NCBI RefSeq assembly: GCF_000723165.1
Contig: NZ_HG322949.1
Coordinates: 1,012,025-1,076,024, forward strand
Direction of reading: 5' to 3'
Source: Janthinobacterium agaricidamnosum NBRC 102515 = DSM 9628
GTDB taxonomy: Bacteria > Pseudomonadota > Gammaproteobacteria > Burkholderiales > Burkholderiaceae_D
DNA length: 64,000 nucleotides
This document shows positions 53,423 through 63,609 of this stretch, piece by piece. How positions within the stretch are numbered: the stretch's first letter is position 1; the number at the start of each line of letters is the position of its first letter. A program made the translations under genes and the position numbers. The notes beneath the pieces are model-generated. The model was given only the letters and a program-made list of their open reading frames with translations. It was not told the DNA's origin and did not search any database.

Positions 53423-54023
53423 CCTGACAGTATTCATCGTTGATGACGATCCGGCGGTGCGCGATGCGCTGGGGCTGCTGCTGGGCGTGCGCGGCTACCG
53501 CACGGCGGTATTCGCCAGCGGCGAGGCGTTCCTTGCCAGTTGGCGCAAGGAATGGTCCGGTTGCCTGCTGATCGATATCCGCATGTCCGGCATGGATGGC
53601 CTGAGCCTGCAGCGCCGCCTGGCCGAACTGGACTGTGTAATTCCGGTGATCATCATCACCGGCCATGGCGACGTCGGCCTGGCAAGGGAAGCGTTCAAGG
53701 CCAACGCCATCGATTTCCTGGAAAAGCCGTTCGACCATGACAAGCTGATGACGGCGATCGACGAAGCGTTCTTGCAAGAACAGAAAATTCGCCAGCATTT
53801 GCAGCACCGCGAGCGCAGCCTGGATTTGCTGCGCGTGCTGACGCCGCGCGAGCGGGAAGTGATGGAGCTGGTGGTGATCGGCCAGCACAACCGCGATATC
53901 GGGCCGGCGCTGGGCATCAGCGTGCGCACGGTGGAAGTGCACAAGGCGCGCCTGATGAGCAAGCTGGGGGTCGATAATGTGGCCGACCTGGTGCGCATCA
54001 GCATGTTCGATAATGCCGAATAA
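53412..54023 (+). CDS. FixJ/NarL-type response regulator
   Basis: The protein is 203 aa. The most likely start is TTG at 53412, because GGGAGG lies 5 nt upstream and the reading frame overlaps the kinase stop by 11 nt; no ATG is available nearby. The receiver has VDDDPAVRDALGLLLG, phospho-Asp in LLIDIRMSGMDG, and Lys in FLEKPFDHDKL. The LuxR-type HTH reads LTPREREVMELVVIGQHNRDIGPALGISVRTVEVHKARLMSKLG. The ELNQPL kinase plus FixJ regulator is a classical pair. Confidence 0.9.
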   Translation: MTTNLTVFIVDDDPAVRDALGLLLGVRGYRTAVFASGEAFLASWRKEWSGCLLIDIRMSGMDGLSLQRRLAELDCVIPVIIITGHGDVGLAREAFKANAIDFLEKPFDHDKLMTAIDEAFLQEQKIRQHLQHRERSLDLLRVLTPREREVMELVVIGQHNRDIGPALGISVRTVEVHKARLMSKLGVDNVADLVRISMFDNAE

Positions 54024-54088
54024 CAAGGCTTGAGCAACTGTACCGGGAAGGGGACTCTGGTGCGGCCCGGCTATGCCGGGACAGGTTT

Positions 54089-54940
54089 TTAGCCGGCGTG
54101 GGCGGCTTCCGGCTCGATCGCCGTTTCGGTCAGCAAGCCGCGCGTCGCGCGGATGGTTTTATCGGCGGCGCGCTGCAATACCACTTTGCGGTTGCTGGTT
54201 TCGTGATCGCGCTGGTTTTCCTTGTGCCAAAGATGAAATACTTCAGTGGCGAAAGCGCCATCCTTGCGCATCACGCCCGCATTGTACAGACGCACCACCA
54301 GGTCGGAATCTTCATGGCCCCAGCCGAGGAAGCTTTCATCGAAGCCATTGACCAAGTCCAGGTCGCTACGCCAGATCGCTAAATTGCAACTTTTAATGCG
54401 TCGCCAGGAAAAATTCCTGCTGCGGCGTCCCATGTCGGGCCAGGTGAACAGCAATTGCAGGATCTTGTTCATATCGCCCTGCAGGCGGTATTTGATTTTT
54501 TCTAATAAACCCAGCGTGTGCAAGTCGACCTGATGCGCAAGGGTGCGCGCTGTCAATGTGGGACTCAGCAAAATACGGCTGCCCGACACCAGGTAACCTG
54601 GCGTCGCCAGACGCCTGTGTTGTGCGACAAAATCTTTTTGCGGAATGCAGTCACCATCCAGAAACACAATATACTCGCCGCTCGCCGCCAGCGTACCCTT
54701 GTTGCGCGCCATCGCGGCACGGAAACCCAGATCGGCTTGCCAGATATGGCGCAGCGGCACAGGCGAGCGTTGTTTCAACTGCTCGATACAAGCTCGTGTG
54801 TTGTGGGTCGAGCCGTCATCGGCGATAATGATTTCGAAATTCTGGTCACTTTGCAAAAAACACGCTTCCACTACCGCCGCTAATGCGTCGGGACGGTTGT
54901 AAGTGGTGATGACGAGCGATATGGTGATTGCTTGCTGCAT
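54089..54940 (-). CDS. glycosyltransferase, family 2 (galactosyl/LPS-core type)
   Basis: The protein is 283 aa from ATG at MQQAITISLVITTYNRPDAL. The GT-A fold has IIIADDGSTHNTRACI, NKGTLAASGEYIVFLDGDCIPQ (DGD metal-binding) and GFDESFLGWGHEDSDLVVRLYNAGV, the GWGxEDxDL motif of GT27/GT7C-like C-terminal galactosyltransferase domains. Lying next to msbA, waaF and waaL, it is probably an LPS core transferase. It is divergent from msbA. Confidence 0.88.
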   Translation of the reverse strand: MQQAITISLVITTYNRPDALAAVVEACFLQSDQNFEIIIADDGSTHNTRACIEQLKQRSPVPLRHIWQADLGFRAAMARNKGTLAASGEYIVFLDGDCIPQKDFVAQHRRLATPGYLVSGSRILLSPTLTARTLAHQVDLHTLGLLEKIKYRLQGDMNKILQLLFTWPDMGRRSRNFSWRRIKSCNLAIWRSDLDLVNGFDESFLGWGHEDSDLVVRLYNAGVMRKDGAFATEVFHLWHKENQRDHETSNRKVVLQRAADKTIRATRGLLTETAIEPEAAHAG

Positions 54941-55240
54941 GGTGTTGTTACTGAACAAGTGGGTGACCTTGGCAAAAATGCTTACAAGAAGCAATGAATC
55001 ATAACTCAATACTATCAATCGCCGTGAAAGTTCTTCGTGGTGCAAGGCTATTTTTCGGTCTGCGGGATACGCCCCAAAAAGTACATGCTACATACTAATG
55101 CATTTCCGACTCCCTTTTAACGATAGATGATAGCGGCCAGCGTGCCGCGCCAGGTTCGCACCTGGCGTGGGTGTGTGGTGTGCAATGTGCCAGGGACTTC
55201 CCGATAAAACCGGCTGCGGCCTGATTGTGAAAGAAATTGA
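54941..55240. other. divergent promoter region of GT2 and msbA
   Basis: This 300-bp spacer holds no recognisable gene. It contains modest AT-rich stretches around 54,950-55,010 and 55,060-55,130. Exact promoters were not assigned. Confidence 0.4.
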
Positions 55241-56968
55241 ATGGAAAATAGTGCTGTCATTGGCCGCTTGCTACGAATCGTCAAGCCATATCAGGCGCGC
55301 GCCTATTGGTCCTTGTTGGCCATGGTCGGCGCCGCAGTTACCCAGCCGATGCTGTCCGATGCGTTGAAATACCTGATCGACAATGGTTTTGGCGACCATA
55401 AAGTACCGTTCAACGCCTGGTGGGTGCCGCTGATCCTGATTTCCGTGTTTGGCATGCGCGGCATTTTTACGTTTTCCATCGCCTACCTGAATAACTGGGT
55501 TACCAGCCGGGTCTTGAACGATTTACGGCGCGCCATGTTCGAACGCCTGTTGCGTTTGCCGGTATCGAACTTCCAGGATAAATCGACCGGCACCATGATC
55601 AATACTGTCATCGGCGACGTGCGCCAGGTGGTCGACATGATCAATTCGGTATTCCTGTCTTTTTTGCGCGACGGCTTGACCGTGGTGGCCTTGCTCGGCT
55701 ACCTGGTTTACCTGAACTGGAAGCTGACGCTGGTGGCGCTGGTGATCGTGCCGCTGACCACGGTGATCGTGCGCACCACCACCGGACGTCTGCGCAACCT
55801 GAACCGTGAAAATCAACGCGTTACCGGTGAAATGACGCAAGTGGTGGAAGAGGCTGCGCGCGGTCACCAGGTGATACGGGTGTTTTCCGGCGAGCGCTAT
55901 GAACGCGAGCGTTTCGAGAAGCGCAGCGAATCCTTGCGCGGTTTTTCGCAGCGCATGACGGTGGCCTTCGCGGCAACGGCACCGGTGACCCAGATCGCCA
56001 CATCGCTGGCGGTGTCGGTGGTGGTGGTGATGGCGATGTCGCAAAACATCACGTCGGGTGAGTTCACCTCGTTTGTCACCGCGATGCTGATGTTGCTGGC
56101 GCCGCTGAAAAGCCTGGTCGAAGTCAATGGACCGTTGCAGCGTGGCATGGCGGCGGCCGAGACCGTCTTCGAGATGATCGATGCGCCGGTTGAAGCCGAT
56201 CCCGGCACCCAGGTAATACAGCGCGCGCGCGGCCATCTCAAGTTTGAACATGTCAACTTCAGTTATGCCGGCCAGGGCAAACCCGCGCTGAGCGATGTGT
56301 CGCTGGAAATCGCTCCCGGCGAAACGCTGGCGCTGGTCGGCATTTCGGGCGGCGGCAAGTCGACCATGGTCAACCTGGTCACGCGTTTTTATGCGCCCGA
56401 TTCGGGCCGCATATCGCTCGACGGAATTGCCTATGACGAACTGACCATGACCAGCCTGCGCGAACAATTGGCGATGGTCAGCCAGAATGTGGTGCTGTTC
56501 GACGACACGCTGGGTGCGAATATTGCCTATGGCGTCGAAAGTGTCGATCCGCAACGTCTGGCGGCGGCGGTCAAGGCGGCTCATCTGGACGAGGTGGTAG
56601 CGGCATTGCCGAACGGCCTGGACACCATGATCGGCGAAAACGGCGGCCGGCTGTCGGGCGGCCAGCGCCAGCGCGTGGCGATCGCCCGCGCGATCTACAA
56701 GGATGCGCCTATCCTGATCCTGGATGAAGCCACCTCGGCGCTCGACAATGAATCCGAGCGCGCAGTGCAATCGGCGCTGGAAACCCTGATGGCTGGCCGC
56801 AGCACCCTGGTCATCGCGCATCGCCTGTCGACCATCGAAGGCGCCGACCGCATCGCGGTGATGGACCGGGGCCGCGTGATTGAAATCGGGCGCCATGAGG
56901 AATTGCTGGCTAATAATGGCATGTACGCCAATCTGTATCGCTTGCAGTTCAGCAAGGACGGCGCATGA
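55241..56968 (+). CDS. msbA: lipid A export ABC transporter, MsbA
   Basis: This 575-aa half-transporter has six N-terminal TM segments (about 20-310), beginning LLRIVKPYQARAYWSLLAMVGA. An ATP-binding domain follows with Walker A GISGGGKST (about 365), Q-loop SQNVVLFDDTL, signature LSGGQRQRVAIARA and Walker B ILILDEATSALD. Type IV-exporter length and layout match MsbA, which flips core-lipid A across the inner membrane. It is overlapped by waaF at its stop, giving an export-and-core operon. Confidence 0.94.
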   Translation: MENSAVIGRLLRIVKPYQARAYWSLLAMVGAAVTQPMLSDALKYLIDNGFGDHKVPFNAWWVPLILISVFGMRGIFTFSIAYLNNWVTSRVLNDLRRAMFERLLRLPVSNFQDKSTGTMINTVIGDVRQVVDMINSVFLSFLRDGLTVVALLGYLVYLNWKLTLVALVIVPLTTVIVRTTTGRLRNLNRENQRVTGEMTQVVEEAARGHQVIRVFSGERYERERFEKRSESLRGFSQRMTVAFAATAPVTQIATSLAVSVVVVMAMSQNITSGEFTSFVTAMLMLLAPLKSLVEVNGPLQRGMAAAETVFEMIDAPVEADPGTQVIQRARGHLKFEHVNFSYAGQGKPALSDVSLEIAPGETLALVGISGGGKSTMVNLVTRFYAPDSGRISLDGIAYDELTMTSLREQLAMVSQNVVLFDDTLGANIAYGVESVDPQRLAAAVKAAHLDEVVAALPNGLDTMIGENGGRLSGGQRQRVAIARAIYKDAPILILDEATSALDNESERAVQSALETLMAGRSTLVIAHRLSTIEGADRIAVMDRGRVIEIGRHEELLANNGMYANLYRLQFSKDGA

Positions 56969-58023
56969 CAGGGGCGCGCACGCTGGTGATTTCGCCGAAC
57001 TGGATCGGCGACGCCGTCATGGCCCAGCCGCTGCTGCAATTGCTGCGCGCGCAGCAGCCGGGACGGCCGATCGATGTGCTGGCGCCGCCCGGCGTGGCGC
57101 CGGTGTGGCGCCAGATGGCGGAAGTGGACCAGGTGCTGGAAACGCCGTTCCGGCATGGCGCGCTGCAACTCCGGGAGCGCTGGAAATTCGCCCGCCTGCT
57201 GCGCCTGCGCGCTTACGCCGACGCGTATATCTTACCCAATACATTGAAATATGCGCTGATCCCGTGGTTGGCCGGCATTCGGCGCCGGGTCGGTTACAAG
57301 GGGGAGAGCCGCTATGGCTTGATCAATGTGATGCATCACGACGAGCAGAACAGCCCGCGGCCGATGGTGGCGTTTTACGCCGCGCTGGCTGGTGTTCCCG
57401 GGCCGCTGCCGCCGTCTGGCGTGCCGCGCCCGAAGCTGCTGGTAGAGCCGGCGCAGAAAGCCGCGGCCTGCGCCCGGCTGGGGCTGGACTTGACGCGGCC
57501 ATTGCTGGTGTTTGCGCCCGGCGCCGAATTCGGTCCGGCGAAACGCTGGCCAGCCGCGCATTTTGCCGAACTGGCCGGTCTGGCGCTGCAAGCCGACAGC
57601 GCCACCCAGATCGTTTTGCTGGGTTCGCCAAAAGACCGGGAAGTATGTGAGCAGATTTGTGCGATGATGCGGCGGCCAGGTGTCTCCAACCTGGCCGGCG
57701 CCACCAGCCTGGCCGAAGCGGTGGCCTTGATCGCCCAGGCAGGCGCGGTGGTCAGCAACGATTCCGGCTTGCTGCATATTGCTTCAAGCTTGAACCGGCC
57801 GGTGATCGCCCTGTATGGTCCGACCGACCCGGATCACGCACCGCCGTTTTCCGACCGCTCGCGGGCGCTGTCGCTGCGTCTCGAATGCGCGCCGTGCCGG
57901 CAGCGCGAATGTCCGCTGGGACACCAGAATTGCATGCAGCAGATGGGGGCCGGCATGGTGTGGCTGGAGCTGGGCGCCTTGCTGGAAGCGGCGCCGGCGA
58001 CAGTGCCGGCCGCCGGCTTTTAA
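56965..58023 (+). CDS. waaF: LPS heptosyltransferase II, WaaF
   Basis: This 352-aa GT9 protein begins TLVISPNWIGDAVMAQPLLQLL, the WaaF signature (PNWIGDxVMAQ). The donor domain carries FAPGAEFGPAKRWPAAHFAEL and VVSNDSGLLHIASSLNRPVIALYGPTDPDHAPP. It adds the second L-glycero-D-manno-heptose to the inner core. It overlaps msbA by 4 nt. Its TAA stop overlaps the stop of the convergent ligase. Confidence 0.94.
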   Translation: MTGARTLVISPNWIGDAVMAQPLLQLLRAQQPGRPIDVLAPPGVAPVWRQMAEVDQVLETPFRHGALQLRERWKFARLLRLRAYADAYILPNTLKYALIPWLAGIRRRVGYKGESRYGLINVMHHDEQNSPRPMVAFYAALAGVPGPLPPSGVPRPKLLVEPAQKAAACARLGLDLTRPLLVFAPGAEFGPAKRWPAAHFAELAGLALQADSATQIVLLGSPKDREVCEQICAMMRRPGVSNLAGATSLAEAVALIAQAGAVVSNDSGLLHIASSLNRPVIALYGPTDPDHAPPFSDRSRALSLRLECAPCRQRECPLGHQNCMQQMGAGMVWLELGALLEAAPATVPAAGF

Positions 58024-59270
58024 GCTGGTTGGCCGTTAGCCGTGGTCGTCGATTTGCCGGTCAGGCAAAAACCGACGAGGATGCACAGCATCATCACATA
58101 AAAGCTTTTCGGAACCATCAGCCAGAACATCACGTCGGTCAAGCCGAATATCATAAAGCAAATCACCAGCACCACGCCGCCCAGTGCCGGTGAATGCAGC
58201 TCCGTGTTATCGCTGCGCAAGGCTTTAGTGAAGAAGGCCAGTGGCGCGAAATACATCAACAACAAGAAACTGAAATCGACCAGGCCGCCAGTGGCCAGGA
58301 AGTGCAATGCATCGTTGTGGCTGCTGCTATAAGCCAAGGCCATCGACTCTTGCAGCCGGCCTTGATGCAACAATGCATAGAGGCTCTCCTGGAATACGCC
58401 GCGTCCCACTCCGAGCAAGGGATGGTCGCTGAACATCATCCACGATGCTTTCCAGAGTTCCAGGCGTGTGCCGACCGAGGTGGCGACTTGATTGTTGGCG
58501 TAATAGCCGTGCACATCGCTGAAGACCATGGCGATACGCTGCGCCGCGGTGCTGTTTTTCTCAAGGAGCAACAGCACGATTAATGCCACAGTCGATAAAA
58601 CTCCATATAGCAACGCTTTTTGATAGCGGATGCGATGGTGGCGCAACAAGGGAATCACGGCAAACGGCAGCGCTACCCATCCGCCGCGCGAACCCGACAA
58701 TATCGATGCGATGAGCGCGAAAGCAAAGGCGACCCAAGGCAGCCAGGAAATTTTGCTTTTACGAAATTCCGGCCAGCCGCACAGTGCCAGCAAACCGGTG
58801 GCGAGCGCCAAGTCACCATAAGTAATCGCATGGCTGGTGAACCCTTCGGCACGCTCCATGCCGAGCCAGCCGCATTGAACTAAAGCAATAATTCCAGCGA
58901 CGATTGCTGCAAGGCAAATACCTAGCCAAAAAGAGCGGATGCTTGGTTTGAGGAAGCCGACAAAACCGATGCAGCTCAATCCGAACAGTAGCCGTGAAGG
59001 GCCGTCCAGCCAATGCACAGATTGTGTGTCGAACAATACACGTATCAGTGAAAGCAGAAAATAGCCGGCAAAACCCGTGACTATCCACACGATTGCCGGC
59101 CAATGATTAGCGTAGAATCGGCCCATGCCGCGATGCGCGAGCAAGATTGCAGTAAGCAAAATGATAACTTGCGTCAATGCCATGCCGAATGATGTGGCAA
59201 AACATAGTATAGGGAATAAGAATACGACTGCAGAGGCAAATTGCCATGTCTTTTTGTTATTGTTGTGCAT
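58020..59270 (-). CDS. waaL: O-antigen ligase, WaaL-like
   Basis: The protein is 416 aa from ATG at MHNNNKKTWQF. It has about 10-12 hydrophobic segments and a periplasmic loop near residues 275-345 holding FSDHPLLGVGRGVFQESLYALL and the HNDALHFLATGG motif (His of the Wzy_C/O-antigen ligase family). It transfers polymerised O-antigen from the lipid carrier to lipid A-core on the periplasmic side. A Wzy role is possible by fold. However, its place among core genes, and the separate wzy in the O-unit locus, favour ligase. Confidence 0.85.
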   Translation of the reverse strand: MHNNNKKTWQFASAVVFLFPILCFATSFGMALTQVIILLTAILLAHRGMGRFYANHWPAIVWIVTGFAGYFLLSLIRVLFDTQSVHWLDGPSRLLFGLSCIGFVGFLKPSIRSFWLGICLAAIVAGIIALVQCGWLGMERAEGFTSHAITYGDLALATGLLALCGWPEFRKSKISWLPWVAFAFALIASILSGSRGGWVALPFAVIPLLRHHRIRYQKALLYGVLSTVALIVLLLLEKNSTAAQRIAMVFSDVHGYYANNQVATSVGTRLELWKASWMMFSDHPLLGVGRGVFQESLYALLHQGRLQESMALAYSSSHNDALHFLATGGLVDFSFLLLMYFAPLAFFTKALRSDNTELHSPALGGVVLVICFMIFGLTDVMFWLMVPKSFYVMMLCILVGFCLTGKSTTTANGQPA

Positions 59271-59362
59271 TTGATTGATTAGATCGAAATTTATTTGATT
59301 CAAAAGTGCCAAGGACAGGCCGTTGACTGTGTATTATATAGAACCGAACTTACTAGGCTTGA

Positions 59363-60418
59363 ATGTCGATACAATTGTTTCATATTATTATTTCCCGAAC
59401 CGACAATATAGGTGATGTCGTTTTGACATTGCCATTGGCGGGATATTTGAAGCACTTATATCCCGGCGTGCGCATCGATTTTTTATGCCGCGCCTATGCC
59501 GCCCCAGTCGTGCGTCATTGTCGTTTTGTGGATCATGTCGTCACGGTCGAATCGCTGGAAGATGATCCGCAGGCTTATTTTGCGGCGTCCGGCGCCGACA
59601 CCGTGGTGTTCGCCTTTCCGAAGCGTCAACTTGCCCAAGCCGCTAAAAAGGCCGGCATCCTCAACCGCGTCGCCACCAGCCATCGTCTGTATCACTGGTT
59701 CTTTTGTAACAAGCTGGCGCATTTTAGCCGCGCCAGATCGATGTTGCATGAAACTCAACTTAATTTGAAGTTGCTGCAAGGACTGTGCATCAAATCCGAT
59801 CTGGCGCTCGATCGCATTCCGGCTTTTTATGGCTTGTCGGCGCCGTCCAATGCGATGGTTGACGCACTGTTCGACGACCATCCATTCAACCTGGTCTTGC
59901 ATCCCAAGTCGAACGGCAACGGCCGCGAATGGCCGATTGCGCATTACGCCGAACTGGCCCGGCTGCTGCAGGCCGATGCGGGAATTCATGTATGGATTAC
60001 CGGCAGCATGGCCGAAGGAGAATGGCTGGCGACGCATGGTACGGCTTTGCTGAGACTGCCAAACGTGACGAATTTATGCGGCAAGTTTGACCTGGACGGC
60101 TTGCTTGCCCTGATAGGCGCCAGTGACGGATTGGTGGCCAGCGGTACCGGACCTTTGCATATTGCCGCGGCGCTGGGCCGGCCCACGCTGGGACTGTTTC
60201 CACCGATAAAGCCAATTGATATTACGCGCTGGGGGGCGCTGGGCGAGCGCGCGGCATCGATGGAAAGCGAGAACAAGTGCGGGAAATGTCTCGACGTGAA
60301 TACCTGTTCTTGCATGCAAGCTATTATACCGGCACGGGTGCAGCAGGCGGTACTGGCCTGGCGCCATCAGGCCACGGCGCCGCTGGCGCTGGCTGGCGAC
60401 GCCGAAGCGACGGTATGA
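59363..60418 (+). CDS. GT9 family heptosyltransferase-like protein
   Basis: The protein is 351 aa beginning HIIISRTDNIGDVVLTLPLAGYLK, the GT9 start (TDNIGDVVLTLP). The donor domain has NLVLHPKSNGNGREWPIAHYAELA and GLVASGTGPLHIAAALGRPTLGLFPP. The C-terminus has a Cys cluster (CGKCLDVNTCSC). It differs from WaaF and WaaC starts and probably adds a further core heptose or related sugar. It is divergent from waaL. Confidence 0.88.
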   Translation: MSIQLFHIIISRTDNIGDVVLTLPLAGYLKHLYPGVRIDFLCRAYAAPVVRHCRFVDHVVTVESLEDDPQAYFAASGADTVVFAFPKRQLAQAAKKAGILNRVATSHRLYHWFFCNKLAHFSRARSMLHETQLNLKLLQGLCIKSDLALDRIPAFYGLSAPSNAMVDALFDDHPFNLVLHPKSNGNGREWPIAHYAELARLLQADAGIHVWITGSMAEGEWLATHGTALLRLPNVTNLCGKFDLDGLLALIGASDGLVASGTGPLHIAAALGRPTLGLFPPIKPIDITRWGALGERAASMESENKCGKCLDVNTCSCMQAIIPARVQQAVLAWRHQATAPLALAGDAEATV

Positions 60419-60426
60419 CGTCAACC

Positions 60427-60461
60427 CTGTCCGATCAGGTAGGCAACACCTGATCGGACAG
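60427..60461. terminator. strong bidirectional hairpin between GT9 and malic enzyme genes
   Basis: CTGTCCGATCAGGT and ACCTGATCGGACAG form a perfect 14-bp stem around 7 nt, followed by TTTCTT on the plus strand. It lies between two convergent genes. The minus-strand tail is less T-rich. Confidence 0.85.
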
Positions 60462-60493
60462 TTTCTTCAAGCTCGGTTCGCGCGTGCCTGATG

Positions 60494-61750
<1,257 letters not shown>

Positions 61751-61806
61751 AAGGATGAGCAGAGCGGTCGCGGGACCGGGGTGAGTGGTAAGTCGAAAGC
61801 ATGGTA

Positions 61807-61820
61807 TGCAAGCGCTTGCA
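61807..61820. promoter_or_regulatory. LacI-family operator 1 (perfect palindrome)
   Basis: TGCAAGCGCTTGCA is a perfect 14-bp palindrome with the central CG pair of LacI/GalR-family operators. It is 57 bp upstream of the malic enzyme start. Confidence 0.8.
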
Positions 61821-61884
61821 CGCTGTCAAGTACGGATTTCCGTAGCTTGTTATAAGAATGCTATAACTGTGCGGACTTTGGTCG

Positions 61885-61898
61885 TGCAAGCGTTTGCT
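61885..61898. promoter_or_regulatory. LacI-family operator 2 (imperfect)
   Basis: TGCAAGCGTTTGCT matches operator 1 at 12 of 14 bases and keeps the central CG. It is 54 bp upstream of the regulator's start, 78 bp from operator 1 centre to centre. Confidence 0.7.
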
Positions 61899-61951
61899 GT
61901 TCCCGGACCCGCGAGTGCGTTAAAATCGCGACATTGCCATCAGAGAATTCC

Positions 61952-62989
61952 ATGTCCAACAAAATTCCCACCTTAAGCGATGTCGCCAGGGCCACGGGCG
62001 TGCATTTTTCGACCGTGTCGCGCGTGATGAACCCGGAAACCCGGCAGATGGTCAGCGCCGAGGTGGCAAAACGGGTGCTGGCCGAAGCGGGGCGGCTCGG
62101 CTACCGGCCGAATCGCGCCGCGTCGACCTTGGTCACGCGCAAGTCGCACATCATCGGCGTGGTCTTGCCCGACATTACCAACGCAGTATTCCCGCCTATC
62201 CTGCTGGGCATCGAAGAGGGACTGCGCAAGCATGGCTACCTGTCCATCGTCGCCAATGTCGGCGCCGACGAGGAAGAACAACTGTTTGTCATCAACCGCT
62301 TGCTGGGCCAGCAAGTCGACGGCCTGATCCTGGCCACGGCGCGGCGCCACGATCCGGTGATCAAGATGTGCATCGGCCAGAACGTGCCGGTGGTGACCGT
62401 CAACCGCAGCGACGAAACCGGCATCGCCTCGTGCGTCGTCAGCGACGACGTGTACGGCATGCGGCTGGCGGTGGAACATTTGCTGGGGCTGGGACATCGC
62501 CACATCGCCCACATCGCCGGCCCGGAAAACCTGTCGACCGGCCACGTGCGCCGGCTCGGTTTCCTGGCGGCGATCCAGGCCAGCGAACTCGATCCGTCGC
62601 AAGCGTTTGTCTTTGAAAGCAGCGGTTATTCGCGCGAATGCGGCAAGGCCGCGTTGCTGGAATTGCTGCGCCAGTCGCCGCGGACCACGGCGGTGGTGTG
62701 CGGCAGCGACCTGGTGGCGATCGGCTGCTACGATGCCTTGAAGGAACTGGGCCTGAGCTGCCCGGAAGACATTTCCGTGGTCGGCCATAACGACATGCCG
62801 TACATGGACATGATACGGCCGCCGCTGAGCACGATCCGCATCCGCCACCACGGCATCGGCACCGAAGCGGCGCGGCTGATTTTGCAAACCATCGACAACC
62901 CCGGCAGCGCCGTGCTCGACGTGCGCCTGAAACCCGAAATCGTGCTGCGCGAATCGACAGCGGCGCCACGGTCTTGCCCCAGATCTTGA
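61952..62989 (+). CDS. LacI/GalR-family transcriptional regulator
   Basis: The protein is 345 aa from ATG at MSNKIPTLSDVARATG; an in-frame TTG 18 nt earlier is less likely. The N-terminal HTH is TLSDVARATGVHFSTVSRVM (about 7-26) with hinge NRAASTLVTRKS. The periplasmic-binding-protein-like effector domain has IIGVVLPDITNAVFPPILLG, DGLILATA and ISVVGHNDMPYMDMIRPPLSTI. The effector is unknown. Two matching operators in its divergent promoter suggest autoregulation and control of the malic enzyme gene. Confidence 0.93.
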   Translation: MSNKIPTLSDVARATGVHFSTVSRVMNPETRQMVSAEVAKRVLAEAGRLGYRPNRAASTLVTRKSHIIGVVLPDITNAVFPPILLGIEEGLRKHGYLSIVANVGADEEEQLFVINRLLGQQVDGLILATARRHDPVIKMCIGQNVPVVTVNRSDETGIASCVVSDDVYGMRLAVEHLLGLGHRHIAHIAGPENLSTGHVRRLGFLAAIQASELDPSQAFVFESSGYSRECGKAALLELLRQSPRTTAVVCGSDLVAIGCYDALKELGLSCPEDISVVGHNDMPYMDMIRPPLSTIRIRHHGIGTEAARLILQTIDNPGSAVLDVRLKPEIVLRESTAAPRSCPRS

Positions 62990-63108
62990 GCCCGCCGCAC
63001 TTGATTTGATCTTTCGCTCTCTTTGTATCCGTATGCCAACAATTGAATAGACTGTGTTCTAATCTGTTTCATATTGATTAAGGTCAAGCGGCTATCCGGG
63101 AGTGGAAC

Positions 63109-63600
63109 GTGGTTCAAAAAACACTGCAACAATTACTGCCGAAACATTTCGGCATGCCGGGCAATTCCTGGCGCTATGCGCTGGCCAGCGATTACGGTTA
63201 TTGTTCGCCGCTGCTGCAAGGCATCGAATTTGAAAACGACTGGGTCACCATCCACGAATGCAATATCCGCATCAGGGCCGGTTATGCGTGGGATGGCTGC
63301 TCGCCGTGTTTCAGCGTGCTGGGTCTGTTTTATCTCGGCACGCCGGATGGCGCCCAGCACCTGGGCTTGCCGGCCACTTACCACGCCAGCCTGGTGCACG
63401 ACGCGCTGTGCCAGTGGCGGACCGAGATTCCGGTGACGCGCGACGTCTCGATCGCCATCTTCCATCAATTGATGAAAGACGTGAAATTTCCGCTGGCCGG
63501 CCTGTATGCCGCGGCGGTATTCCTGTTCGGGCCACGGCGCTTTTTTACGCCGCCAGCGTGCAGCCAGGAGGCCGCCGAGCCGCGCCATTTACGGCAATAA
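63109..63600 (+). CDS. DUF1353-like hypothetical protein
   Basis: The protein is 163 aa from GTG (GGGAG upstream). It has the DUF1353-type core: IRIRAGYAWDGCSPCFSVL, then ATYHASLVHDALCQWR and TRDVSIAIFHQLMKDV, with one C-terminal hydrophobic stretch (FPLAGLYAAAVFLFG). The conserved GYAWDG and S-x-V-HD-A-L suggest a hydrolase-like or phage-associated small domain; the function of the family is not established. Confidence 0.7.
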   Translation: MVQKTLQQLLPKHFGMPGNSWRYALASDYGYCSPLLQGIEFENDWVTIHECNIRIRAGYAWDGCSPCFSVLGLFYLGTPDGAQHLGLPATYHASLVHDALCQWRTEIPVTRDVSIAIFHQLMKDVKFPLAGLYAAAVFLFGPRRFFTPPACSQEAAEPRHLRQ

Positions 63601-63609
63601 GGTAAGGCG

